The translations under genes were made by a program, and so were the position numbers. The notes beneath the pieces are model-generated. The model was given only the letters and a program-made list of their open reading frames with translations. It made no database searches and was not told the DNA's origin. Below, piece after piece: positions 11,387 through 21,432 of a stretch of DNA of 64,000 nucleotides. Source of the DNA: Dichetophora obliterata (lineage: Eukaryota > Arthropoda > Insecta > Diptera > Sciomyzidae); assembly GCA_963920525.1 (NCBI GenBank), contig OY986438.1:191462962-191526961 (forward strand), given 5' to 3'. The stretch's first letter is position 1. Each line of letters opens with the position of its first letter.

Positions 11387-11995
11387 TTAGATCCTTTTGA
11401 ATTGCCTGCAATTTTTCTTGTGCGAAAACTCTGATTGAGAATGATTGAAGTGAGTTACGATGCGTCTATTTTCGGCAATCATTTCCATTACTTCAGGTTG
11501 TACCTTCAATGACTCGATTATAACTCTCTGAAGCGAATGAATGAAACATCTGGCGAAATTATACTCCGCCACTCTTTGATCATGTTAGCGCCTCTATCAT
11601 GGACAAGAACGTGTATTTTGCTTTGTTCAATTTCCCAGCGAGCTGTAATAGTATTAAGTTCATTAAGAGTTTTGTCCTGTGTGAGATCCTGGACACGGTT
11701 TCATAGCAAGAATTCCGTGTTGAAGTTGAAATTCTGGTTTCAAATTGTTAAAATTTTCTGGATGTTTGGATTTTAAATGATTGCTCATAGCAGATGTGCC
11801 TGAATGAATAAAAGAAAGTTTGTAAATTTGTAATTTTCATTCAGTTACAAGCAAGAAATATCCAAAACGTACCGCCTTTTTCCCTTCACCACCACGAGAA
11901 ATTTGAAGTTTGCACAATAAACAAGTAGCGAACTCATTACTTTCTTTTTTTATTTCGAAATATTGCCAAATAGGCGATTTTTTTAGTGACGACAT
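11387..11995 (-). pseudogene. BED-finger hAT transposase, N-terminal fragment
   Basis: From an ATG at 11,995 the minus strand encodes a BED zinc finger: SPIWQYFEIKKESNEF, ATCLLCKLQISRG, then, after a GT-AG intron at 11,800-11,872 (73 bases), SNHLKSKHPENF. Downstream, with frame changes, are VHDRGANMIKEW (region of the second catalytic Asp) and CFIHSLQRVI, followed by RRIVTHFNHSQSEFSHK, a standard segment of hAT transposases. Sequence stops abruptly at 11,387, next to the gypsy primer site. The catalytic C-terminal half is missing. It is different from the hAT at 7.7-9.9 kb. Confidence 0.7.
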
Positions 11996-12119
11996 GACAA
12001 ATATACAAATTAAGAAATAATATAATCAAAACAATCAGCTGTTTAATATGTAGGTTTTCAGTATTGCCAGGTTGAAGTATTTAACTCTTTCAAAGTTTGA
12101 ACCATGACACAATCATAAG

Positions 12120-12460
12120 GTAGCTTCTTTTTTTTTTTATTTTTTATTTTTTTTTTTATAAACATATATATAATAGTGAAATATTCTCACTATAACCCAC
12201 AGTAAGAATACTAGTTATCACACTTATGAAAATAACCTCATCTTTTCCAGGTAATTAGTATTTATAGGATAATAATCCAACCAATTTGGCATACATCAAA
12301 AACATTCTACACTAGTTATATACATACAAATAAAATAATAAAAAACTATAAACGAATATCTATATAAAGACACATTTTTGAGGCACTAATTTAAAATACT
12401 TAACACACTACAGGAATATCTTGATTATTGATTTTTGATATTATAATATCTCAGAGTATA
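12120..12460. other. AT-rich stretch with T-runs, no gene seen
   Basis: T-rich low-complexity tracts at 12,128-12,160, then featureless AT-rich sequence up to the ORF at 12,464. No RNA gene or element boundary could be recognised. Confidence 0.4.
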
Positions 12461-12463
12461 ATT

Positions 12464-13127
12464 TTAGGATTCAGTCTTTTTCCTTGCCGCTGTCAATCGA
12501 GCCATGCGCTCAGCAATTGTTTCTGTTGGTTTTTGGTGGGTGCTGGGTTGGCCTATGGTGGCTGCTGGTGTGGGCCTCTTGGAGGTGGAGGGTTGCTCTA
12601 TAGCTTGAGGAGTGTTTGAAATTATATGTCCCTTACCAAATGGTATAAGAGGATTTGTGCTTGTGATTATTGCAAGGACCTGTTGTACATTTTTGTTGAT
12701 CATCATTAGTTGTTCCGGGATTTGTGAGAATGTGTCGGGTGTTGAGGAGTGTTGACAGGTGCTAGGAAACAGTTCCTTACTGTAGTTACCTGACTCAACA
12801 ATATACTTTATAAAATTATTGTTTATTGTTTTTTGCATTCCAATAAAGAATTGAGTGAGTTTTTCCTCCCCCTCTGAGATTAACGGCGCACAACTGCTGC
12901 CTGTACGGATCTAGGTTTATGCTGATACCGGGATATGGGGTTATAAATTTTGTGGTAAATTTCTTTTTTAGTTGAGAGAATGTGAATCTATTTGTGTTGG
13001 ATGCCTCCGAACCCTCTCCCTCTTCTGAAGCATCACTGCTTTCTCGAGTCTTTTGTCTTTTAAGTCCTCGTTTTCGGGTGTTTCCGCCGTCCATGGCCGC
13101 GAATCCTTTAAAATTGCATGAGCACAT
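12464..13127 (-). pseudogene. Unidentified element or virus-derived protein, copy 2
   Basis: Second copy of the protein at 5.25-6.52 kb. The first frame (12,816-13,127) has CSCNFKGFAAMDGG, then GLKRQKTRESSDASEEGEG, FTFSQLKKKF and TPYPGISINLDPYRQQ. After a frameshift near 12,835 the second frame (12,464-12,838) reads FIKYIVESGNYSKELFPSTC, QLMMINKNVQQVLAIITSTN and a Ser/Pro/Thr-rich tail ending RMARLTAARKKTES and a stop. The true C-terminus is therefore preserved here, whereas in copy 1 it is inverted. The N-terminal third is missing. Function unknown. Confidence 0.5.
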
Positions 13128-13457
13128 TGTTTGCTTGGAGATAAACTAGAAAAAAGGAGCTTATTGTCAAGGTTACTATTGCTTTTAGCATTTGACGTTT
13201 CAGGCAGCTTTGTTGTTGGTTGTTAAACTTGTCTTTTGAGCAGCCATTTTAAAATAAGACTACCTTATGATTGGGTCATGGTTTGAACAATATTTAAGAA
13301 GAGAACTAACGCTGAAAAAAAGAAGCAAAAATTATTTAGATTTTATTATTTTATTAATTATTTTTTTTTATGTCAAATGTGTTTTCAACTTTATTTGCCA
13401 TAAAAAATTGGCAGCACTCCAGCCTGTGGTATTAGAAATCTATACACAGAGAAAAAA

Positions 13458-14050
13458 ATCAAACTCAAATGAGGTTAATTCAACGAAAAACACACGTGAT
13501 TTGTCTCCAATAGGATTTGAGTTTCTTTTAAACAATATATAGGTTGATATTATTGAAAGGAAGCATTGTTGACTTAACAATATTTTTGTTTCGATTAACA
13601 TGAAACGAGTTTGTAATTTTTAACAGATGTCACTTTGAAAGAAACATCAAAAATATTTAAACCAAACCAAAAATTGTTAAAAAAATTTAACAAAAAAATG
13701 TTCAAACCGAACATACTTTTAGTTTAATTAAACAAACCATGTTTGGGATTAATGACAATGTTCTGCTTTGAATTAAGCTTGGTTCTTGTTGAAATCAAAT
13801 ATTTGTATGTTTGATGTTTTGAAATATGGATTTGCTTAAATTAAATAGTGCTCCTATTTTGAACATGTACATGTTTAAAGATTTAGAACATGCATTTGTT
13901 TGAATTGAATAGATAACTTGTTGATATTAAACATTTATATGTTTGATTTTCCTAAAAATACATTTGTTTAAATACTTGTTGATATCAAATTTATATTTTT
14001 TTGATATTTGTTACTATTAAATCTGCTTAAAAATATTTAAATTTGAATAT
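13458..14050. repeat. Left subterminal array of element A
   Basis: Degenerate repeats around TTTGA, CAAACATG and AACATG with spacing of a few tens of bases (for example GAACATGTACATGTTTAAAG). The same short motif makes up the array at the right end of this element, in inverted arrangement. No coding sequence. Confidence 0.55.
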
Positions 14051-14460
14051 TTTATTTACATATCATTTCAAATTCTATTACTTACCTAGTTTATTTTAAG
14101 AAACCGTTAAAAATAATAAGCAAAATTTGGTTTATTTTTATACATATTTTATTGTTATAAGCACTTATTTCTAACATAGCTTTTTCCATTATTTATTGTA
14201 TTATTTATTGTAATGGAGTACTAGTAAAATAAGAAATATTTTTAACATACATTTTATTGTTAATTTTTTTACCTATCTCATACGATTGAAAATGTTGATC
14301 AAAACCTGTTATTTCAATACAGTAACAGTAAACATAAACATTTATATTGTCAGTTAAAAGTGACACTATTTTGTACAAATTCATATTCGAAGAAGAAAAG
14401 AAAGATAAATAATAATTTTTCAAAAAACTTTCAATATACTTAAAAGTCAAATACTCCGTT

Positions 14461-14898
14461 CATGATTCAATTATATATAAGGTTAAGTAACCATGAAATT
14501 GTTCTCATACAACAACAAAACTTGGATCGCAAAATGTCAAAGTAAAACAAAAAAGAAAAGTAAACAATAAAATAATAATTTCTGAATAGAAGTCAAACTA
14601 TTGAATTTTAATATCAAATTTGTGTTTAAAATAATTTTTAAACAATTTTCTTGGTGTTTGTGTTTTTGTTACAGCTTCAAAATGCCGAAAAAGTACGCGA
14701 TTCGCCAAAACTATTGGAAAAAGGAAAACGTTTCCTTTTTTAAAGTGCCCAGTGACCATTTTAAACAAAAACGCTGGATGAATGGAATTTGGATCGGCGA
14801 ATGTCATAGTAAAAGATAACAACACCGAACAGCTGTTTTTGACATTCGCCAACAGATATGTGCTCTCAGCTTACTCAACCTTATATAATTGAATCATG
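14461..14898 (+). mobile_element. P-element-like short element with 8-base target duplication
   Basis: Bounded by inverted repeats of about 30 bases starting CATGATTCAATTATATATAA (left) and ending with the complement (right, 14,868-14,898). ACTCCGTT is duplicated exactly on both sides (14,453-14,460 and 14,899-14,906). An 8-base duplication and an end starting CATGAT with an AAGGT further in are the hallmarks of P elements. At 438 bases it is a deletion derivative. It is the only clear mobile element in the window whose coding strand is plus. Confidence 0.85.
14682..14819 (+). pseudogene. THAP-domain exon remnant of the P-like element
   Basis: From the ATG at 14,682: MPKKYAIRQNYWKKENVSFF, then KVPSDHFKQKRWMNGI and a stop soon after. 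The spacing of basic residues, FFKVP and the invariant Trp fits the N-terminal half of a THAP DNA-binding domain, which begins P-element transposases. The two Cys residues expected near CAIRQC are Tyr/Asn here, so the zinc site is lost. Only about 45 codons remain. Confidence 0.5.
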
Positions 14899-15483
14899 AC
14901 TCCGTTTTGAAATTTTTGAAAGGATGAAAGCACAAATCATTAAGTAATTTAAAAAAATTGCTCTTAACTGAGTTTTTATGAACTTTATCAAAAATCTTTC
15001 CCAAACAAAACAATAATTCTGATACTGAATTTTTTATTTCGACAAGGTCTTTAGGAGGAATATTGTCTTTCGAATATCGTTTAAGTGAAAATATTAGAAT
15101 TTTTTTTCTTAAGGTGCCTAACTCATCATCAATTGTTATATTATAGTTATAGTATTATTCTTTAAAAAAACGGATTGGTTGTTTATAGTTGCTTCTGAAT
15201 TATTGTTTTGTAAATAAGGTAAATCGTAGTTAATAATATTGGAGTTTCTTTTGTTGTTTTCTTTTTTATGTACTGCCAACAAATGGGCCCGAAATGTTTT
15301 AATGGAAGTAAAAAGTTGAAAGCATTTTGATTAAACACACTTTATTCTATCAAAATTATTTGAAAAGTGAATAAACCTTAAATGATCTAATAAATTGTTT
15401 ACAATATTAAAAGATGCCTTGCACTCAAAACAAAAATATTCCATTATTGGTAATAAGAAGCTGTAAACACTAAGAAAATGCTT

Positions 15484-15970
15484 TTATTTAAATTATCCTT
15501 CATCTAGTGAGAATGTGTGGCTTTTTTACAAAAATATTTTTTTTCCATAACTACACAATTCCACAAAAAGACAAAACTACAATTTTGCAAACGTCACATC
15601 TTTAAACTAAGATTTTTTAAAGTTGATACGTATAAGAATAATTATAATTGTAAATGTAATTGTGATACGTAAAATCAAAAAAACTTTAAAGCTAACTTTT
15701 ATATGAAATTGAGGAATTGAGTGAAAATAAACAAATATTTCATTAATATTTATAGCTAACTTTTAAACAAAACAATTTTTTATGAGTATCAACTTTAAAA
15801 AATCTTAGTTTAAAGATGTGACGTTTGAAAAATTTTAGTTTTGTCTTTTTGTAGAAAATTTATGAGAGTAATAACCGAAGGTCATGGTTTGTGCAATTTT
15901 GTAGTTATGTAAAAAAAATACTTTTGTATAAAAAGCCACACATTCTCACTAGCTGAAGGATAATTTAAAT
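15484..15970. repeat. Inverted duplication with about 150-base arms in element A
   Basis: Left arm 15,484 to about 15,630 (TTATCCTTCATCTAGTGAG, ending in CTAAGATTTTTTAAAG) is repeated inverted at about 15,785-15,970 (CTTTAAAAAATCTTAG, ending CTCACTAGCTGAAGGATAA). The right arm includes the last codons of the second gene of A, so that gene's 3' end has been duplicated head to head between the two genes. A transcript across it would fold into a long hairpin. Confidence 0.7.
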
Positions 15971-16407
15971 TAAGGACTTGAAATATTTGAAAACAAATAT
16001 TTAAACAGTCAACATACGTTTTAAGTTTGTATAAAACATTATCAAAAAATATGTAAAAATCTTTAAGCTGATAAATATCAGCACCAACTACAATTATAAT
16101 TGGTTGAATTGTTAAAGATGATGCAAAGTACTTCTCTTTTAGTTCGATGATCTTTGTTTGGTATTTATTGATGCAGTTAAGGAATAGTGTGAAGCTATAC
16201 TGTGCATCTGATATTGTAAATTTCCCCGATAATTTTCCTCCTTTGGTTTTGAATCGTGAAGTAGGTATTATTACACTATTCAGGAGTTTCGCTATGATGA
16301 AGTCGATGCTATCTAAAAATAAAGATAAACATCGGTTATTATAACATACAATTAAAGTTTCAAAACATTTGATATATACGGAATGCAAAACAAATAATAA
16401 TAATAAT

Positions 16408-16807
16408 GGTATTCAATGGACGACGTATACTGAAAGCGTATAACTATATGTTTACGCTAAGCGCTTTCACGAACCAACCCTGAATAAAAACTGAGTATAT
16501 TGCGTAATTATATTAAAAAAAGAACATTCACAAAATTATTTTAAATTTTACAGGAATTTTAGATCCATGTATGGTAACTGCATTTTTAATTTTTTAAATT
16601 GTTACATTTAATTGAAATACTGCTTGTCAAAAACAAAATTAAGCCACGATCGCATAATACGCATTATACGTACTGTATACGCCAAGGTTTTTGTGCCGTA
16701 AACTGCGTATGTTTAATCCCTTACAATTTTGTTATTGCTAATTATTCTGCCGTAAACTTACCGAACATACACTGTTTTCATCGCCAGTACGGCGTTCATT
16801 GAATACC
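16408..16807. mobile_element. MITE with GGTATTCAATG ends, copy 1
   Basis: A 400-base noncoding element in the last intron of the element A second gene. The left end GGTATTCAATGGACGACG and right end CGTTCATTGAATACC are inverted repeats. A second copy is at 20,464-20,702 and a partial one near 31,780-31,845. No target duplication could be fixed. Confidence 0.65.
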
Positions 16808-17848
16808 ACTAATGTTTTACAACTGTGGAGTTTTTATTTACCTTTATTAGAAATTTGTTTAGAACAAACAAACTCTTCCCTAGATTTTCGGTCCTTTATA
16901 TTTGAATCATAAAATAATGAAATAGATTTCTTGAAGTCTTCCCAATTCTGAATTAAGTTCATGTCTTTCCCGGTGTATAACAAACTAAAGTCGTACAAAA
17001 TCTAGAAGTAAAAATGAAATGTTGATAATTGCAGTCTTAAATACTTCCATAAGAGTCCTAACCAATTTGTAACCAAAGGATTGCTTTATTGCAGGCCAGC
17101 TGTTCAAAAATTCTATATTGCTTATTAGAGTTTTTAAGTCCCTTTTACGAAGCGGAAATGTTTTCTTCCAAATATCACCGATAGTATTTGAGTCAGTACA
17201 TATGCTTTGACTTACATCTTTAAGTAAAATATCTTTAAGTTTTTCTAAATCTTCATCTATTTCATCAAGTATATCTTCATTATCAGAAGTTGTTGATGTA
17301 TTTTGAAAGCTCAAGGATTTAAAAACTTTTCTTTTCTTATTTTTAATATTATGATACTTGTCATATAGTTTTCCTCCCGGATTTTTTCTTCGACCTCTAG
17401 GAATAAAGTAATAATCCTAAAAATTGCATTATTAGATTTTTATTTTCGCAAAATAAAAAAGTAAACTTTAACCTCGCTCTCAGACGGAAATATATTTATT
17501 ATTTGTTGCGATATCTGCACGAAATCATTGCATTGCAAGTTTATATCGCTTGAAAAAATAGTATCCAATAATATTGTTACAATATCCAGACGATGGCATT
17601 CAAGCAGGAAATTATTACATTTATAAAACTCTATCACACCCCTTCCTTTTTGACTGTTTTTTAAAGATTTGAATACATTGAGCAGACACTTAATAAGAGA
17701 ATAAAATATCTATGTTACCTTTATGGTAATGAAATTTTTAAATATAAAGATTGTTTATTATAAAGATATTATCTTTAAGAGCACATGTGTAAAAATATGT
17801 TATTATTTAATAACATATAAGGCCTGTTACTAATAACAGTACCCTTAA

Positions 17849-18109
17849 CTCTTTGAATCCTTTAATTTATTAGTTATCCGCTATCGTCTGTCTGCTAGTT
17901 ACATGTAACCTTGTTTTAATTAAAGTTTTAAGCGGTGATTTCATAAGTAGCATGTTGGATCTATGCCGAGCGTACAGAAACCATTAGACCGCAAACTTTA
18001 AAAAACTAATACAGACTACCGAGCCTTACAGCAAACTAACAATTTTATAAGGACATTTTTATTTCATTGCAAGTTTAACACATGTGAATCAAAGATAATA
18101 ACCTTATTT
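17849..18109. ncRNA. Conserved noncoding element, copy A1 (possible structured RNA)
   Basis: A 261-base stretch in an intron of the element A second gene, repeated almost exactly at 19,336-19,596 and present in diverged form in the equivalent intron of element B (44,413-44,616). All frames contain stops. On minus the conserved blocks are AGTTTGCTGTAAG, CGGTAGT, GCGGTCTAA, GGCATAG, CACCGCTTA and CGATAGCG. GCGGT and ACCGC could pair around a central domain, and GGTTAC/GTAACT forms a hairpin whose loop differs between A (AT) and B (AAAA). It may be a small RNA gene or a cis-acting transposition site; strand is not determined. Confidence 0.4.
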
Positions 18110-18788
18110 TACAAACAAGTTTTTCCTGTTTTTTTTTTGTTTGTAAAAATTGTAAAATTAATTTCAGTTTTAGAAAAATGCTATCAAAATTTAAATTTGG
18201 GATTTGTAAAAACTACTCCATAAATTATTTATTCACTATTACAACTTTTATGGTTTACTTACTGAGTTAACGGGGCTATTGTACAGCGAAGAGTGTTGGC
18301 CTCCTAACCAACTTTCAATTTGGCTGCACCCAGACACTGTCTGATCATCAATATTAAACTGAAAAGAAAACATGTTGATGGAAATAAGTAAATTGGGAAA
18401 AAAGTCTACTTAATGAATACTTATTTACATTTTCTTTTCTCCACTTCAGTAATTTTCCCGAAATTCAGCTCGTATTCCTACCACTGGTAGCAAGTCTTTA
18501 ATGTCTTCGACTGACAGAAACTTCAGTCTTTCTACAGTAATTTGATTATCTATAAGAATTGTATAATACAACAAAGGTATATTTTATGAAAAACGAATAC
18601 AAAAGAATTAACAACACATACAGATATCGTACCTTTGAGAATAGAAAATATTTCTTGCAGATTCCATTCTTTCAAGAGCACTTGCAAATTTTCTTCATGC
18701 TCGCTCATTTTGTTTAAAGTAATACAGATATCTATTATGATGGAAATAAACATATATATTTTATAAATATTGTTATATATTTTCTGTT

Positions 18789-18998
18789 TTCTTAAAGGCT
18801 CTAGGTCAATTTTAATAGTGCCCATAAAAACTAGTTTTGATATACATTCTTTTTAATTTAACCCATTTCAAAGTTTGTTTCAATAAGGCTCTTATTAAAA
18901 CTCTTATTATTTCTTAAAGGCTCTAGGTCAATTTTAATAGTGCCCATAAAAACTAGTTTTGATATACATTCTTTTTAATTTAACCCATTTCAAAGTTT
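18789..18998. repeat. Direct duplication of about 90 bases
   Basis: The segment beginning TTCTTAAAGGCTCTAGGTCA and ending near CCCATTTCAAAGTTT occurs at 18,789-18,879 and again at 18,911-18,998 with almost no differences, just upstream of the first exon of the second gene of A. It looks like a recent local tandem duplication. Confidence 0.7.
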
Positions 18999-19335
18999 AT
19001 GTTTCAATGTTGAATATGTCAAGTTCCCATTGTTTTTCTTAGGGTAAGTAAACTAGAAAAATTTAAAGTTTTTCTTAGGAAAATTCATTTAGAAAAATTT
19101 ATGAATACGAGATCTCGTGTTCATTTAAAGCTCGTTTACGACTCTTTATTCGTTTGGTATTTATTAAGATATTTCATAAAATAAAAATGTATTAGATTTC
19201 AAGTATTTCTACTTGACTAATGTCAACTTCACCAGTTTTTAATAAAAATTTTTACCACAAAGTAATTTTCTTTGATTCTTACGTGAAAAATTTTTTATAA
19301 GATAAAAGCAATATTACTAAAAATAGTGCTATTTA

Positions 19336-19596
19336 CTCTGTGAATCCTTTAATTTATTAGTTATCCGCTATCGTCTGTCTGCTAGTTACATGTAACCTTG
19401 TTTTAATTAAAGTTTTAAGCGGTGATTTCATAAGTAGCATGTTGGATCTATGCCGAGCGTACAGAAACCATTAGACCGCAAACGTTAAAAAACTAATACA
19501 GACTACCGAGCCTTACAGCAAACTAACAATTTTATAAGGACATTTTTATTTCATTGCAAGTTTAACACATGTGAATCAAAGATAATAACTTTATTT
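19336..19596. ncRNA. Conserved noncoding element, copy A2
   Basis: Near-identical duplicate of 17,849-18,109, about 1.49 kb further to the right and outside the exons of the second gene. Only a few single-base differences are seen (for example CTCTGTGAATCC against CTCTTTGAATCC), so the duplication is recent compared with the A/B split. Confidence 0.4.
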
Positions 19597-19779
19597 AAGA
19601 AATTTAAATAATAAAATGGTAAAGTCGCCATGGAGGCGTAGAAATACTTTAAAATTTAGTACGTTTAAATTTGATGAACTTTCTTAATAAAGACCAAGCG
19701 AAGAATGATTCATCAACGAGCTCGAAACGAATACGAGATCTCAGATCCATACATTTTTCTAATTGTATAAATTAAAACA

Positions 19780-21080
19780 AATTTTTTTTAACCGACTTCA
19801 AAACAAGAGTTGCTAGAATTTAAAAAAAACACGATCAAGAAAGTATGCGGAATTCTACAAAGGAAGTGTCTCTATAAGCAAAACACTATGTATCGAATAG
19901 TATTGAAACTAGGGTACTAAAATGCGTTACAAAAATGGGTGGAGTTATTTCGAAAACTTATCATATTTTCTAAAAAGGAAAATATAAAAACTGACTAAAA
20001 AATCACTTCAAAGTTAAAAATAATTTTAAATTACTTTTCCTATTAGTTTCTTGGTCAAATAATTTATTTACATATGGGTATTTCTACGGTCAAGCACGCG
20101 ACATTCGTCACCTTTTAGGTGCAAAAAAGTAAAGGAAATGATAAAAAATTGTTTTTATTTTTCGATAGCATTTTCGAAACATTTACGAAAAAAAAACTAA
20201 ATTTTTGAAATAGTTCAGACGATTTGATCATCATGGTTAATGCATTTATGTACAAATTGCTTAAATTAAAAAAATTAAAATGTTTCTCTTAGATAATATC
20301 ATAAAATAATAAGTTTTTAATGAGTTTTAATTTTTTGGAAAATTAATTAATTAAGTTTTAATTTTGGAAATTTTGCTGTGGAAATTTCCCATTTATATTA
20401 TTGTATTCGAAATCTGATTATATTATTTTTTCTAATTTGTTTTATTATCATAAATATATTAATGGTATTCAATGAACGACATATATATATATACTGCAAG
20501 CGTGTAGCTATAAGTTTACGCTGAGCGCTTCCACGAACCCACCCTGAATAAAAAACAGAGTAAGCTGCGTAATTGTACTAAAATGAAATTGCCATCACAA
20601 AATTATTTTCAACTTTACAGAAATTTTAGATCAATTAATTAATGCTGTAAACTTACGGAACATACGCTGTTTACATCACTAATATGGCGTTCATTGAATT
20701 CCACTTTTAATTTATTTATTAATATAAAAGCTTTGAAGTCGGCGCTAATCCTTGCCACACAATCATGATATGTTTTCTATCCCTTCACTGCCAATACGAA
20801 AGAGATTTATCAAAAGCGTTAATTTAATAAAAGTCTGACTATATTAGCGCCAACTATAGTTTTTATATTCATAAATAAATTAATATATTTTTGATAATAA
20901 AACAATTTAGAAAAATTAAAATAATAAGATTCCCAACATAATATATATAAATTAATAATGAAGTTAGACCAAGAAACTAATAGGAAAAGTGATTTAAAAT
21001 TATGTTTTACGTTGTAGTGACGTTGAACTCGCTTTTTTTTGTTATATCCATTGTCCAATTTATAGTTTTTCAATATACAC
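19780..21080. repeat. Interspersed noncoding repeat with partly inverted ends
   Basis: AT-rich noncoding region. A block at 19,840-20,060 (with TTCCTATTAGTTTCTTGGTC) recurs in the same orientation at about 30,400-30,600, and part of it recurs inverted at 20,960-21,010. GAAGTCGGCGCTAA near 20,732 has related copies nearby. A GGTATTCAATG MITE is nested at 20,464-20,702. Probably a non-autonomous element of unknown class. No ORF of note. Confidence 0.4.
20464..20702. mobile_element. MITE with GGTATTCAATG ends, copy 2
   Basis: Starts GGTATTCAATGAACGAC and ends GGCGTTCATTGAATTCC, inverted to each other. Internal sequence TAAGTTTACGCTGAGCGCTT matches the copy at 16.4 kb. It is shorter (239 bases) through an internal deletion. 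Confidence 0.6.
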
Positions 21081-21432
21081 ATAACAAATGAAAATGGCGT
21101 ACTTTTTTCTGTGATTTCTTCTCACAAGATACGCCATTTTGTATATCGTGAAATTTCGCTGAATTTTTTAAAGAATTGTGGTTTTTTGTGTTGTATGTTC
21201 TTATCATAAAAATTTTATTATTGAAAATGTACATATATAATTGAACTTAAGCCATTATTAGTAAGCGAAATTTCATGATATTATAAAATATGGTGTACCT
21301 ATAGAAAGAAAATATCTATTTATTTATTTATTTATTTATTTATTTATACCATCTACCGGGTTACACCCTTACAGATTACATAAACTTAACCTATTATATA
21401 ATAATTAACAATAAAGCTTTTAAGAAATAAGT

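Larger units (their letters stand above)
14205..15444 (-). pseudogene. Element A transposase, core deleted, split by a P-like insertion
   Basis: The start at 15,444 (MEYFCFECKASFNIV) gives a C2H2 finger matching the N-terminus of the element B transposase (40.1-42.5 kb). A second finger-like part (FRAHLLAVHKKEN) and the following helical region (IPPKDLVEIKNSVSELLF) also align with B. The reading then jumps, after EYLTFKYIES, to the C-terminal end (GFDQHFQSYEIGKK ... ISYFTSTP), skipping roughly 500 residues that hold the catalytic core in B. A 438-base P-like element (14,461-14,898) interrupts it. It cannot encode an active transposase, although the second gene of A keeps its exon structure. 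Confidence 0.6.
15882..18708 (-). pseudogene. Element A second gene, seven exons, SAM-like N-terminus
   Basis: Unnamed protein, companion of the transposase. Exons with GT-AG borders: 18,633-18,708, 18,429-18,549, 18,263-18,358, 17,473-17,653, 17,063-17,416, 16,842-17,001 and 15,882-16,312. The first two encode a SAM-like helical bundle (LLKEWNLQEIFSILK, then LKFLSVEDIKDLLPVVGIR). Exon 5 starts DYYFIPRGRRKNPGGKLYDK and has WPAIKQSFGYKLV, matching DFYYIPRRLGKAPSGKLYTK in element B. The last exon ends in a helical region with FFDNVLYKLKTYVDCLNICF. One probable single-base loss in exon 2 breaks the frame. Splice positions match those of element B, showing descent from one gene. Role unknown; by analogy with TNPA of plant CACTA elements it might bind the subterminal arrays (inference). 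Confidence 0.6.

Noticed and set aside
17440..17637. Separate small genes at 16,985-17,314, 17,440-17,637 and 18,550-18,825
   Set aside because: They are exons of one gene: GT-AG borders and the parallel exon set in element B join them.
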